Counted from the stretch's first letter, positions 1 through 7,427 are shown. The stretch: 40,632 bases of DNA from Lachnospiraceae bacterium (GCA_030526245.1 JAUNDD010000016.1:1-40632); one strand, 5' to 3'. The notes: generated by a model from the letters alone, not told the origin. Program-made: numbers and translations.

Positions 1-54
1 GAAGTGCAGTAATGCATGCAGCTGACTGTTACTAATAGGTCGCAAGCTTTACCA
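1..54 (+). rRNA. 23S rRNA, 3' end (partial)
   Basis: The first ~50 bases match the conserved 3' terminus of bacterial 23S rRNA, including GCTGACTGTTACTAATAGG at 21-39. The rest of the gene lies left of the window. The exact 3' end (about 52-55) is estimated by comparison with the E. coli terminus. No 5S rRNA follows in the next 230 bases, so 5S must be elsewhere or upstream in this operon. Confidence 0.85.
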
Positions 55-57
55 ATC

Positions 58-216
58 GCCTAATAGCGAAGCTGTTAGGCACCAGCCAAAATCTCGAGCT
101 GGTAAGCGAGAGATTTCTGGTAAAGAGTAGCGCGTTAAATAGCGTAGAGATGCATCGTTGCGAAGCAATGATGCACCAGCCAAAATCTCGACTTGGAAAG
201 GAGAGATTTCTGGTAG
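58..216 (+). repeat. Duplicated two-hairpin trailer downstream of 23S rRNA
   Basis: Two copies of a two-hairpin unit, about 93 bases apart. Unit 1 has a stem-loop at 58-80 (GCCTAATAGC / GCTGTTAGGC around GAA) followed by a second at 81-121 (ACCAG..AAAATCTC / GAGAGATTTCTGGT). Unit 2 has a stem-loop at 151-173 (GCATCGTTGC / GCAATGATGC around GAA) followed by the same second hairpin at 174-214. The second hairpin is nearly identical between units; in the first, the shape is kept but the sequence differs. A role in rRNA 3' processing is inferred only from position. Confidence 0.6.
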
Positions 217-285
217 AGTGTTTGAAAAATGTCAGAATAGATATAGATTGTGTGCAGTTTTGAAGATGCAAGTCTTCAATTAAAT

Positions 286-369
286 GCGGAAGTGGTGGAA
301 TAGGCAGACGCGCAGGCTTCAGGTGCCTGTGATCGCAAGGTCGTGAGGGTTCAAGTCCCTTCTTCCGCA
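286..369 (+). tRNA. tRNA-Leu (anticodon CAG), copy 1
   Basis: A class II tRNA of 84 nt. The acceptor stem GCGGAAG (286-292) pairs with CTTCCGC (362-368), and the discriminator is A369. The anticodon stem CAGGC/GCCTG encloses loop TTCAGGT, with anticodon CAG at 320-322. A long variable arm and GGTTCAAGTCC T-loop region are present. CCA is not encoded. No strong promoter lies immediately upstream, so it is probably co-transcribed with the rRNA operon. It is identical to the copy at 837-920. Confidence 0.95.
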
Positions 370-372
370 CTG

Positions 373-403
373 AAAGGTTTCTGAGAGATCAGAAACCTTT
401 TTT
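373..403 (+). terminator. Rho-independent terminator after tRNA-Leu copy 1
   Basis: A perfect 12-bp stem (AAAGGTTTCTGA / TCAGAAACCTTT, 373-384 with 389-400) with a GAGA loop is followed directly by further Ts. It starts four bases after the tRNA and probably ends the rRNA-tRNA transcript. Confidence 0.85.
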
Positions 404-453
404 GATTCACCATATTCGAGCGGTGAAACAGCGGTTATTTCTATTGGATATGC

Positions 454-528
454 TTGAATATATTTTTGAAACGCTTATGTGGAGGCGTGGTCCAAGCCTG
501 AGGTCGCTCACAAATGTTTCTTTCCTGC
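454..528 (+). repeat. Dispersed non-coding element, copy 1
   Basis: This 75-base stretch aligns with 24701-24776 with a single one-base gap and roughly 70% identity by eye. Shared blocks include AATATATTTTTG, GAGGCG, GGTCCA, GCCTGA and TTTCCTGC. It lies in the 433-base gap between the two tRNA-Leu genes, which has no credible gene. The remainder of that gap (529-766) shows nothing recognisable before the tRNA promoter. Confidence 0.55.
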
Positions 529-766
529 TGCTGAGCTAATGCGAGGGAGCGTATCCGGCTCGGCGAGTGTGGGATCTGGATAGAAACTCAATGGTACTGT
601 TGCAAATAGTATAGCAATGGTAAAGGAGGGGGTAGAGTATGGCAATAATAAGGAATAAGAAATGCCAGGAAACAAGGATGAACAGGCTGGAACGGGTGTG
701 ACAGAGGGGCGAAAAGAGGGTGTATATAAGCGAAATAAAAAAGTTGAAAAAATTTCAAAAACAGTG

Positions 767-795
767 TTGACATATTGGAGTATTGGTATTATTAT
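767..795 (+). promoter_or_regulatory. Sigma-A promoter for tRNA-Leu copy 2
   Basis: TTGACA (767-772), a 17-bp spacer and TATTAT (790-795). The predicted start near 802 gives a short leader before the tRNA at 837. The second tRNA-Leu is therefore an independent transcription unit. Confidence 0.8.
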
Positions 796-836
796 ATCAC
801 CTGTGAGTTGCGAAACACACACAAACAACTAAAGAT

Positions 837-920
837 GCGGAAGTGGTGGAATAGGCAGACGCGCAGGCTTCAGGTGCCTGTGATCGCAAGGTCGTGAGGG
901 TTCAAGTCCCTTCTTCCGCA
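837..920 (+). tRNA. tRNA-Leu (anticodon CAG), copy 2
   Basis: Identical over all 84 nt to the gene at 286-369, with anticodon CAG and no encoded CCA. It has its own consensus promoter upstream and its own terminator downstream. Confidence 0.95.
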
Positions 921-922
921 CT

Positions 923-958
923 AAAAGGTTTCTGAGAAATCAGGAACCTTTTCTTTTT
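923..958 (+). terminator. Rho-independent terminator after tRNA-Leu copy 2
   Basis: Stem AAAAGGTTTCTGA / TCAGGAACCTTTT (923-935 with 940-952, one T-G wobble), GAAA loop, then CTTTTT. The sequence is almost the same as the terminator at 373-403, so tRNA and terminator were duplicated together. Confidence 0.85.
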
Positions 959-1333
959 GCAGACGACTCATGCATGTGTCGGTTGCGGTTCAGACAGGCG
1001 GACTCGAGAGACGTTATGCTGTGTATACGACAAAATCTTTCTTAGAGTTCATTGTTTGTGAATGGTAATGAAACCGGTATAGTTCACTGTGTGAACTGTA
1101 CTGCGTATCCTGAGGGCATACCGTGTTGTGTTCACGGAATTGCTTGATTCAAGCGATGTTTTCTGCTATCTTAGAAGAAATGCTTAAGCTGCGGTCTGCG
1201 ATGCGGGCCGTAACGTGTACAGTAATTTACTTGTAATTTGCGGCTTGATTGACCGCTGAATTTGCCGGGTTTATTCTGCAGCGACAGATACGCTGCAGGG
1301 CACGATGTGTGGTCCGGCAGGGGAGGATGATGT
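959..1333. other. Non-coding gap upstream of the LCP gene
   Basis: No gene is apparent in these 375 bases. A small inverted repeat, AGTTCAC-tgt-GTGAACT, sits at 1081-1097. I could not identify a convincing -35/-10 pair for the downstream gene. The last bases carry the GGGGAGG ribosome binding site (about 1319-1326). Confidence 0.5.
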
Positions 1334-2815
1334 ATGGCAAGCAGATATGAAGATAATCGTGCACCGAGAGATATGAGACCGGAACGGCAGGAGATGCCGG
1401 AGATCCATGGTCCGAACTGGGGGCGGGTATTTGGTATTACCCTCAGCATCGTGCTGGCGATTGCAATTCTCGGCGGAGGTGCGGTTTATTATTTCGGACA
1501 CAGTCTGTTTAATATGACAAACTTTGTGTCGGGCAGCAGTACGCTGAATGCGGGCAGCATGGGACCCAATGGTGGTTCCGGCGACGGCAGTGTTACAGCG
1601 GCGGCTCAGCCGGAGCAGAAGAACCCGGAACAGGCCGAGCAGGCACCGGCAGATCCGAATGCACAGCAGGCACCGGCCAATGGTGCACAGGAAACTGTGC
1701 CGGCAGCAGATCCGGCAGCAGATGCGGATGAGGTGGAGTACCAGGGTCAGGGAGCACCGACTACTGTAATGGATGGTTCACAGGAAACGGAAGCTCCGAA
1801 GAAGAACCATAAGGGTGTGATCCTGAATGAAAGTGAGCTGGACAGTCTTCATCAGAAGATGAACAGTGTGGATTCCAAAATCAATACAGCCTCTTCGGAG
1901 GAGGTATACAACCTGATGCTGGTTGGTGTTGACCGTCGTGACAAATCCTGGAACGGAAACTCCGACAGTATGATGCTGGTGTCCGTCAACTTTGAAAAGA
2001 AGCGTGTCAGCATTATTTCTCTGATGCGTGATACCTATGTAAATATTCCGGATGTCGGCTATAACAAGCTGAACAATGCGTTTGCACGCGGCGGCGGTGA
2101 GCTGATGTGCCAGACCATTACCGATAACTACAATATCGATGTGACGGATTACGCGGCGGTAGACTTCGAGAACATGATCGAGATCGTAGATGCTCTTGGT
2201 GGTGTTGATCTGGAGTGGACCGATGCAGAGGTAACCGTTGGTAATGGTTATATGCTGGATATGTGCAACACTCTGGAACTGGATGCGTCCCAGTATCTGC
2301 TTCCGGGAGCCGGTGTATATCACTGCAGTGGTGTGCAGGCCGTTGCGTATGCGCGTAACCGTTATGTTGGTAACTCGGACTATGCAAGAACGGAACGTCA
2401 GCGTTACGTGATCTCTCAGATGCTCAAGGAGATGCAGACCGCAGATATCATCACACTGACTAATCTGGTGAAGACGGTTCTGCCGCTGATCACCCACAAT
2501 GTACCGGAAAGCCGGATCTGGGATCTGGTTATGAAGGTGCCGGAGATCTTCGATTACGATTTTGTCATGGACCGTGTGCCCTATGATAATGGTTATGAAG
2601 TGATCTACGTTGGTGACCAGGATATGCTGGTGCCGGATTGGGAGTCCACCATTACCAAGATGCATGAGACCATCTATGGCTCCGGTGAGATCAGCGACAA
2701 CTCCGATAACAACCAGGAGAACCGTACGCTGAACAATAATGACTTTGCACCGGAATTTGAGGATGAGATCCTGAACGGTGGAGCAGAAGAGGAAACACCA
2801 TATTACGGTGAATAA
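1334..2815 (+). CDS. LytR-CpsA-Psr (LCP) family cell-wall glycopolymer ligase
   Basis: LCP enzymes transfer polyprenyl-linked glycopolymers (teichoic acids, capsule) onto peptidoglycan outside the membrane. This 493-residue protein has a short cytoplasmic N-terminus, one membrane segment (about 31-54), a long Ala/Pro/Gln/Glu-rich linker (about 62-160) and the LCP domain from about 190. Visible motifs include LMLVGVDRR (195-202), the Asp of NSDSMM (211), LMRDTYV (Arg232, Asp233) and the Arg-rich segment with YARNRY. The start is set by GGGGAGG 7 bases upstream. It is monocistronic, with a terminator directly after the stop. The acceptor glycopolymer cannot be read from the sequence. Confidence 0.93.
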   Translation: MASRYEDNRAPRDMRPERQEMPEIHGPNWGRVFGITLSIVLAIAILGGGAVYYFGHSLFNMTNFVSGSSTLNAGSMGPNGGSGDGSVTAAAQPEQKNPEQAEQAPADPNAQQAPANGAQETVPAADPAADADEVEYQGQGAPTTVMDGSQETEAPKKNHKGVILNESELDSLHQKMNSVDSKINTASSEEVYNLMLVGVDRRDKSWNGNSDSMMLVSVNFEKKRVSIISLMRDTYVNIPDVGYNKLNNAFARGGGELMCQTITDNYNIDVTDYAAVDFENMIEIVDALGGVDLEWTDAEVTVGNGYMLDMCNTLELDASQYLLPGAGVYHCSGVQAVAYARNRYVGNSDYARTERQRYVISQMLKEMQTADIITLTNLVKTVLPLITHNVPESRIWDLVMKVPEIFDYDFVMDRVPYDNGYEVIYVGDQDMLVPDWESTITKMHETIYGSGEISDNSDNNQENRTLNNNDFAPEFEDEILNGGAEEETPYYGE

Positions 2816-2834
2816 GAAAGTATAATTGATAAAA

Positions 2835-2886
2835 GAATGGGACAGAGGACTCTGGATTGAGTTTTCTGTCCCTTTTGTTTTTACAT
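2835..2886 (+). terminator. Terminator of the LCP gene
   Basis: GGGACAGA (2839-2846) pairs with TCTGTCCC (2865-2872), followed by TTTTGTTTTT. The second arm and T-tract are part of a 36-base block repeated at 2928-2963. Confidence 0.75.
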
Positions 2887-2963
2887 AGGATTAAAGTTCT
2901 TTCTGTGTCGCGGTCAACGCATACTCTTTTTCTGTCCCTTTTGTTTTTACATAGGATTAAAGT
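2862..2963 (+). repeat. Two perfect 36-bp direct repeats at the edge of the MITE-like element
   Basis: The same 36 bases occur at 2862-2897 and 2928-2963, separated by 30 unrelated bases. Each copy contains the terminator's second arm and T-tract, the TACATAG sequence that flanks the neighbouring element, and the first 9 bases of that element's inverted repeat (GATTAAAGT). The duplicated block therefore spans the left insertion junction. Confidence 0.85.
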
Positions 2964-3136
2964 GTCAAAAGTCACTCTCCACTTCATGCTTGCATGAAAG
3001 TGGAGATGTGACTTAATGACACGCCCCGATATGAGCAAGAAGTGGGGAAGGGGCCCCATGGATTGCGAATAGCGGGTAGGATTGTGGGAGTGCGAAGCAC
3101 GACGCAATCCGTAATCATACTTTTGACACTTTAATC
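2955..3136. mobile_element. MITE-like element: 182 bp, 18-bp perfect terminal inverted repeats, 7-bp target duplication
   Basis: GATTAAAGTGTCAAAAGT at 2955-2972 is the exact reverse complement of 3119-3136. TACATAG flanks both ends directly (2948-2954 and 3137-3143), as expected for a target-site duplication. The interior encodes no plausible protein. It holds a strong imperfect hairpin near the left end (about 2970-3015) and a GATTGCG/CGCAATC pair near the right end. This is the architecture of a non-autonomous miniature inverted-repeat element. No transposase of a matching family is in the window, so the mobilising family is unknown. Confidence 0.8.
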
Positions 3137-3171
3137 TACATAGGAAATACTGGTATTCTTCACACACTTGT

Positions 3172-3200
3172 AAAAAAAAGGAGCTGCCTTGCGCAGCTCC
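3172..3200 (-). terminator. Terminator of the HPr-like gene
   Basis: On the minus strand, stem GGAGCTGC/GCAGCTCC (3180-3187 with 3193-3200) is followed by eight Ts (A-tract 3172-3179 on the plus strand). It lies about 70 bases beyond the HPr-like stop codon. Confidence 0.85.
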
Positions 3201-3267
3201 TCGCTTTTCTTAAAGAAATTATAACTGGAATTTGCGAACTATATGCTATAGAATCGTGGGACAGGAA

Positions 3268-3519
3268 TCAAAGGGTTCCGGTCGTCAGGTAAAGGGAAAT
3301 TGCTTCAACGGCCTCCTTTTCGTCGGTGCCATGGCCTGTGATCAGTAATGGACCGGCATGCAGATTGAGTGACATCATGCCCATGATGCTTTTGACATTA
3401 TATTCGTCCTGCTCACAGCGGATGGTGAGGTGCGAGGTGTAGGTGCATGCGAGGTGTACCAGCTCGGCAAGAGAGAAAGCCGACGGGACACCGGAAATAA
3501 CAAGGGTCTTTGAGTACAT
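3268..3519 (-). CDS. HPr-like protein lacking the phosphorylatable histidine
   Basis: An 83-residue HPr-fold protein. HPr carries phosphate through PTS via His15 and is regulated at Ser46. Here the C-terminal two thirds match HPr well: VKSIMGMMSL contains the regulatory-serine motif (Ser44), followed by GHGTDEKEAVEAI. The segment that should read G-I-H-A-R-P-A is replaced by GVPSAFSLA, so both His15 and Arg17 are missing. The start is chosen at MYSKTLV because AGGAGG lies 7 bases upstream; an upstream in-frame codon has no such site. Catabolite-regulator-like (Crh-like) function is possible by analogy with B. subtilis Crh, which has Gln at position 15. It cannot be a normal PTS carrier if this reading is right. 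Confidence 0.75.
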   Translation of the reverse strand: MYSKTLVISGVPSAFSLAELVHLACTYTSHLTIRCEQDEYNVKSIMGMMSLNLHAGPLLITGHGTDEKEAVEAISLYLTTGTL

Positions 3520-3650
3520 GGCATTACCTCCTGATAAAAACACTAAAAATAATCGATGTATGTCAGACAGGGATTATTTCATCTTCAAAATAGCATACTT
3601 CCGGCAGGGGCGCAATGTATTGTTGAGTTTGTACTGAAATGATAGGCTGA

Positions 3651-3715
3651 GTTGTTGCGGTTTGGACGGTTCCATTCCGCGAGGTGTTTTGTCGCATATG
3701 CAGAAAAACCGAAGG
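3651..3715 (+). repeat. Dispersed palindromic repeat, copy A
   Basis: The core (3674-3715) contains ATTCCGCGAGGTGTTTTG followed by an imperfect stem TTTTGTCGC-atat-GCAGAAAAA and GAAGG. It is the most diverged of five copies in the window (others at 11428-11491, 14625-14688, 14687-14747 and 32899-32962). It ends 53 bases before the start of the DUF362 gene. Confidence 0.7.
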
Positions 3716-3768
3716 TCGTGACGACGGATGGCTCGAATGTCAGGGGAGATTTAATGGAGTGACAGAAT

Positions 3769-5007
3769 ATGGAAATGAATTTTGATAAAGAAGCGGAGAA
3801 AAAGTCCGGATGGCTTACCGTACCGGAGCGGCTGAAAGAGACGGTGGCTGTGACGGCCTGTGATCATTACGGGGCAGAGGAGGTTAAAGCGGCAGTGGAA
3901 CGCCTGGTGGATCTGCTGGGCGGTCTGGACTGGGTCAGAGAGGGGATGACGGTGGCCGTAAAGGTCAACCTGGTAGCGCCGATGGAACCGCAGACGGCCG
4001 GCACGACACACCCGTCTGTGGTGGCTGAACTTTGCAGACTGCTGAGGCAGCGTGGAGCGCGGGTTCTTGTGGGGGACAGTCCGGGAGGACTGTTCAATGA
4101 AAGCTTTGTGCGCAGTGCCTACCGAAAGTGCGGGTATGAGGAGACGGATCTTTTTGGCGCAGAGCTGAATTCGGATTATTCCGTGTCGCACGGACGATTT
4201 GATCAGGCCGTATCGATTCGAACCTTTACCTATACCGGGTGGCTGGATCAGGCGGATGCGATCATTAACGTATGCAAGCTGAAGACCCATGCCATGATGG
4301 CCATGACCTGCAGCGTGAAAAATCTGTTTGGAACGATACCGGGAACGACCAAGCCGGAGTATCACATGCGGTTTCCGGATAGTGCGGCCTTTGCCAATCT
4401 GATGGTGGATCTGAATGAGTATTTTACACCGATATGGAACATTGTGGATGCGGTTGTGGGCATGGAGGGGAACGGCCCTACCTCCGGTAAACCGAAGCAG
4501 GCGGGATTGCTGCTCGGAAGCGCCAATCCATATGCGCTGGATGCCGTGTGCGCGGATATGCTGGGGCTTGGCAGAGAGGATGTGCCGACGATACAGGAGG
4601 CGTACAGGCGGGGCCTGGGGCCGGATACAGCGGCTCAGGTGGAGCTTCAGGGGGATACACGGCTGGTTCGAAAACTGGGATTTGAACTGGTGTCTAAACG
4701 GATGTCAACGACCTTTGGACGGGAAGGCTGGCTTGGAGCACTGATTTCCAAGGCAGGAAGATGGGCTCTGCGTACGAGGCCGAATGTATGTAAAAAAGAT
4801 TGTGTTGGCTGTCGGAAATGCGAGCAGATCTGCCCGGCCAGGGCCATTTCTATGGTGGAAAAAAAGCCGGTCATTGACCGGGAGAAGTGTATTCGGTGTT
4901 TCTGCTGTCAGGAGTTTTGCCCGAAGGGGGCCATGAAGGTGGAGTATACCTGGATCGGAAGGTTGATTTCACGACTGAATCATACAGGCACTTCGCACAG
5001 AAAATGA
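3769..5007 (+). CDS. DUF362 protein with C-terminal 2[4Fe-4S] ferredoxin domain
   Basis: A 412-residue cytoplasmic protein. The N-terminal ~300 residues match the DUF362 family, with VAVKVNLV, a GDSPGG loop and VCKLKTHAMM. Its reaction is not established. The C-terminus carries two cluster-binding motifs, CVGCRKCEQICP and CIRCFCCQEFCP, each with the spacing for a 4Fe-4S cluster, so an electron-transfer role is likely. The ATG at 3769 has GGAG 11-12 bases upstream; a second in-frame ATG two codons later is also possible. The gene stands alone, and a dispersed palindromic repeat lies just upstream. Confidence 0.85.
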   Translation: MEMNFDKEAEKKSGWLTVPERLKETVAVTACDHYGAEEVKAAVERLVDLLGGLDWVREGMTVAVKVNLVAPMEPQTAGTTHPSVVAELCRLLRQRGARVLVGDSPGGLFNESFVRSAYRKCGYEETDLFGAELNSDYSVSHGRFDQAVSIRTFTYTGWLDQADAIINVCKLKTHAMMAMTCSVKNLFGTIPGTTKPEYHMRFPDSAAFANLMVDLNEYFTPIWNIVDAVVGMEGNGPTSGKPKQAGLLLGSANPYALDAVCADMLGLGREDVPTIQEAYRRGLGPDTAAQVELQGDTRLVRKLGFELVSKRMSTTFGREGWLGALISKAGRWALRTRPNVCKKDCVGCRKCEQICPARAISMVEKKPVIDREKCIRCFCCQEFCPKGAMKVEYTWIGRLISRLNHTGTSHRK

Positions 5008-5097
5008 GGTTCATTGGCTGATTGCGGCGGTTGTCCGGATATTTAACGGATTAGATAGCGGGCCTGCTGGAAATCTGGCGGAATTTAATGCAAAATA

Positions 5098-5143
5098 AAA
5101 AGACTGTGGCCGGATCCTGGTTTACAGGATGTGGCCACAGTCT
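5098..5143 (-). terminator. Terminator of the azlCD operon
   Basis: AGACTGTGGCC (5101-5111) pairs with GGCCACAGTCT (5133-5143), with an inner ATCCTG/CAGGAT stem. The plus-strand A-rich run just left of it gives a T-tract for minus-strand transcription. It lies about 105 bases beyond the azlD stop. Confidence 0.75.
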
Positions 5144-5248
5144 GTGAATGTGTATGATCGAGGGGCATTCCCTGTTTTCAGCGTATCATGGGGTGTGTCA
5201 TTACACTACATCTTCGCTATCCTGCAGGCATGGATCGGGGCGCTTGCA

Positions 5249-5548
5249 TCAGATAAATAATCCGGTAAGGATCACGGCCGCGCAGCAGCTTACGGCTACG
5301 GTGAACAGATCGCCGCTGACCCATGCAGTAACCAGGCCCACCAGAAGGGCGGCCACGCCTGCCACCGGGCTTTCGGTGGCCCGGATGATGGCGGGGAAGG
5401 TCATCACAGCCAGTGTGACGTAGGGGACGTAGTACAGGAAAGAACGGAGCCAGGTATTGGTGATGCTGCGGCGCAGCAGGATCATGGGCAGCATACGAAC
5501 GCTGTAGATGACGACGATCATGAGGATCAGAGAAGTCCAGGTATTCAT
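5249..5548 (-). CDS. azlD: AzlD family branched-chain amino acid exporter subunit
   Basis: A 99-residue, very hydrophobic protein of the usual AzlD length with about four membrane segments and the family's typical conserved motif IYSVRMLPMILLRR near the N-terminus. AzlD is the small partner of AzlC in export of branched-chain amino acids. Its ATG overlaps the azlC stop by 4 bases (ATGA), indicating translational coupling. Confidence 0.9.
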   Translation of the reverse strand: MNTWTSLILMIVVIYSVRMLPMILLRRSITNTWLRSFLYYVPYVTLAVMTFPAIIRATESPVAGVAALLVGLVTAWVSGDLFTVAVSCCAAVILTGLFI

Positions 5549-6297
5549 GATGAGCTCCTTTCTTTATCTGCTTTGACACAGGGTTTGCCGGTATCCGGGT
5601 CAATGGGGCGGATCAGCGCTGCCGCTCCGGCAATGAGCAGTGTCAGCAGAATGATCCGGAAGCCGTCGGAAATACGATTCAGCACCGGCATAGCACTGAA
5701 CAGATAACTGGACAGCATAGACAGTAATACTACGCCGGCAATGAAACGATCCTTGCGGGCGGCCGGGATGATGACGGCCAGGAACATGCCGTATAAGGCA
5801 ACGGACAGCGCGTTCACAAGCCAGGCGGGCAGAATGCTGCCGGCTAGTACGCCGCCCACCGTTCCGGCGACCCAGCCGATGGCGGAGATCAGGGTACAGC
5901 CGTAGGCGTAGGAGGGAACCAGATTTCCTTCTACGCTGCTGCAGACACCGAAGATCTCATCGGTAATGCAGTAGGACAGGAGGAAACGGTGCACCAGCGG
6001 TGTATCGGGGCCGATCTTCTGAGAAAGGGCAGAGCCCATCAGCAGATAGCGCAGATTGACGATGATGGTGGTTGTGATCATCTCCAGAGCACCGGCGCAG
6101 CTGCCGATCAGGGTGACGGCGGCGTATTCACCGGCGGATGCGAGCATGCCGGCAGACATAAATCCGGATTGCAGGGCATTCATGCCGGCGCTTTTGCAGG
6201 AAATGCCCAGCGCAAAGGCCACCGCCATGTACCCCAGACTGATGGGGATGCCGACGCGAAGACCGCGCCGGAAATAAGATGCATTATTATTCCGCAT
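5545..6297 (-). CDS. azlC: AzlC family branched-chain amino acid exporter, large subunit
   Basis: A 250-residue integral membrane protein of the AzlC family. It has the N-terminal signature GLRVGIPISLGYMAVAFALG, conserved SGFMSAGMLASAGEYAAVTL, and LRYLLMGSALS. It forms the exporter together with the overlapping azlD. AAAGG about 12 bases upstream serves as a weak ribosome binding site. A good minus-strand promoter lies at 6345-6373, overlapping the leader of the divergent flavoprotein gene. No Lrp-type regulator is adjacent. Confidence 0.9.
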   Translation of the reverse strand: MRNNNASYFRRGLRVGIPISLGYMAVAFALGISCKSAGMNALQSGFMSAGMLASAGEYAAVTLIGSCAGALEMITTTIIVNLRYLLMGSALSQKIGPDTPLVHRFLLSYCITDEIFGVCSSVEGNLVPSYAYGCTLISAIGWVAGTVGGVLAGSILPAWLVNALSVALYGMFLAVIIPAARKDRFIAGVVLLSMLSSYLFSAMPVLNRISDGFRIILLTLLIAGAAALIRPIDPDTGKPCVKADKERSSS

Positions 6298-6344
6298 GAT
6301 AATCTTAGAAACCTTTCAAAATTTAAGATTTGATCCACCCGAAA

Positions 6345-6373
6345 ATTTTAGTACGAAATGCATGAAAAAGCAA
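6345..6373 (-). promoter_or_regulatory. Promoter of azlCD
   Basis: On the minus strand, TTGCTT (6368-6373), a 17-bp spacer and TAAAAT (6345-6350). The predicted start near 6338 gives a leader of about 40 bases. Confidence 0.6.
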
Positions 6374-6399
6374 TGATAGCCTATAAGGAGGAACAGCGT

Positions 6400-7221
6400 A
6401 TGTATGATGTGATCGTGATCGGCTGCGGTCCGGCGGGATTGTCGGCGGCCATTAATGTAAGACAGCGTGGCGGCTCAGTCCTGGTAGTGGGAACTGCGCC
6501 GGATACCAGTCCGCTGGCAAAGGCAGAGCGGATCGATAACTACCCGGGACTGCCGGGGCTTACCGGTGCGGAATATGTGAGTCGACTGAGGGAACACGCG
6601 GAGTCGATGGGAGCAGGGCTGCGGCAGGAGAGAGTCCTGAATGCCATGCGCCTGGAGGATAGCTGGATGGTCAGCGCCGGCAGCGAAGTGGAGCAGGCGA
6701 AAATGCTGATCTTTGCCGGCGGGATCACACGGGGCAGAACCTATCCCGGGGAGGAGGAATTTCTTGGACGGGGCGTCAGCTATTGCGCCACCTGCGACGG
6801 AATGCTTTATCGCGGCCGCCGATGCGTGGTGATCGGCTTCAGTGATTCGGCCAGGGAAGAAGCGGATTATCTTATGGGGATCGGCTGCGAAGTCGAGTAT
6901 GTCCAGAAGCCCCGTAAGGTGGAGATCCTGGGGGAGACGAGCGTGAAGGGCATTCGGATCGACGGAGAATTACGGGAGGCGGAAGGTGTGTTTATTATGC
7001 GCCCCTCCATCGCGCCCACAAAGCTGTTTCCGGAGCTGGAGCTGGAGGACGGGTTTGTTCGGGTCAACCGGAGTATGGAGACCAATCTGCCGGGACTGTA
7101 TGCGGCGGGAGACTGCACCGGCCATCCGCTGCAGGTAGCGAAAGCAGTGGGAGAAGGTCTGATCGCTGGCCTGGCTGCCATGCAGGCCGTGGAGGAACTG
7201 AACAAAACGTCTGCCGTATAA
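6400..7221 (+). CDS. Thioredoxin-reductase-like flavoprotein lacking NADPH-binding motifs
   Basis: A 273-residue member of the thioredoxin reductase fold, shorter than the usual ~310. It has the FAD-binding GCGPAG (8-13), the redox pair Cys129/Cys132 in YCATCDG and the C-terminal FAD motif GLYAAGDCTG. The pyridine-nucleotide domain is abnormal. The glycine motif is reduced to GFSDSA (146-151), and the HRRxxxR NADPH-phosphate motif is replaced by VQKPRKVE. Ferredoxin-dependent thioredoxin reductases (FFTR) of clostridia show the same losses, so ferredoxin may be the donor; this is inference. The start is fixed by AAGGAGG 8 bases upstream of 6400. Divergent from azlCD; thrH follows after a 206-base gap. 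Confidence 0.82.
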   Translation: MYDVIVIGCGPAGLSAAINVRQRGGSVLVVGTAPDTSPLAKAERIDNYPGLPGLTGAEYVSRLREHAESMGAGLRQERVLNAMRLEDSWMVSAGSEVEQAKMLIFAGGITRGRTYPGEEEFLGRGVSYCATCDGMLYRGRRCVVIGFSDSAREEADYLMGIGCEVEYVQKPRKVEILGETSVKGIRIDGELREAEGVFIMRPSIAPTKLFPELELEDGFVRVNRSMETNLPGLYAAGDCTGHPLQVAKAVGEGLIAGLAAMQAVEELNKTSAV

Positions 7222-7427
7222 ACAGAACTTAAATCTGAGCCGTAATTCTGCATACAGGGCGATACACGTCACTGGTGTAAAGCTTGACAAGCCGGCCTCG
7301 AATGGGAGAAAATGGACAGCGTGGGTGCATTGTCCGGAGGGCAGCGGCCTGCTGCCGGAGAGAAAGGCTTTGCAGGCGGAATGAGCCGGACATGAACATG
7401 ACAAAACAAGGATTTAGGAGGAACGAC

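Noticed and set aside
7222-7427. Riboswitch or small gene upstream of thrH
   Set aside because: A TTGACA occurs near 7284, but no matching -10, no conserved aptamer motif and no coding frame with a ribosome binding site were seen.
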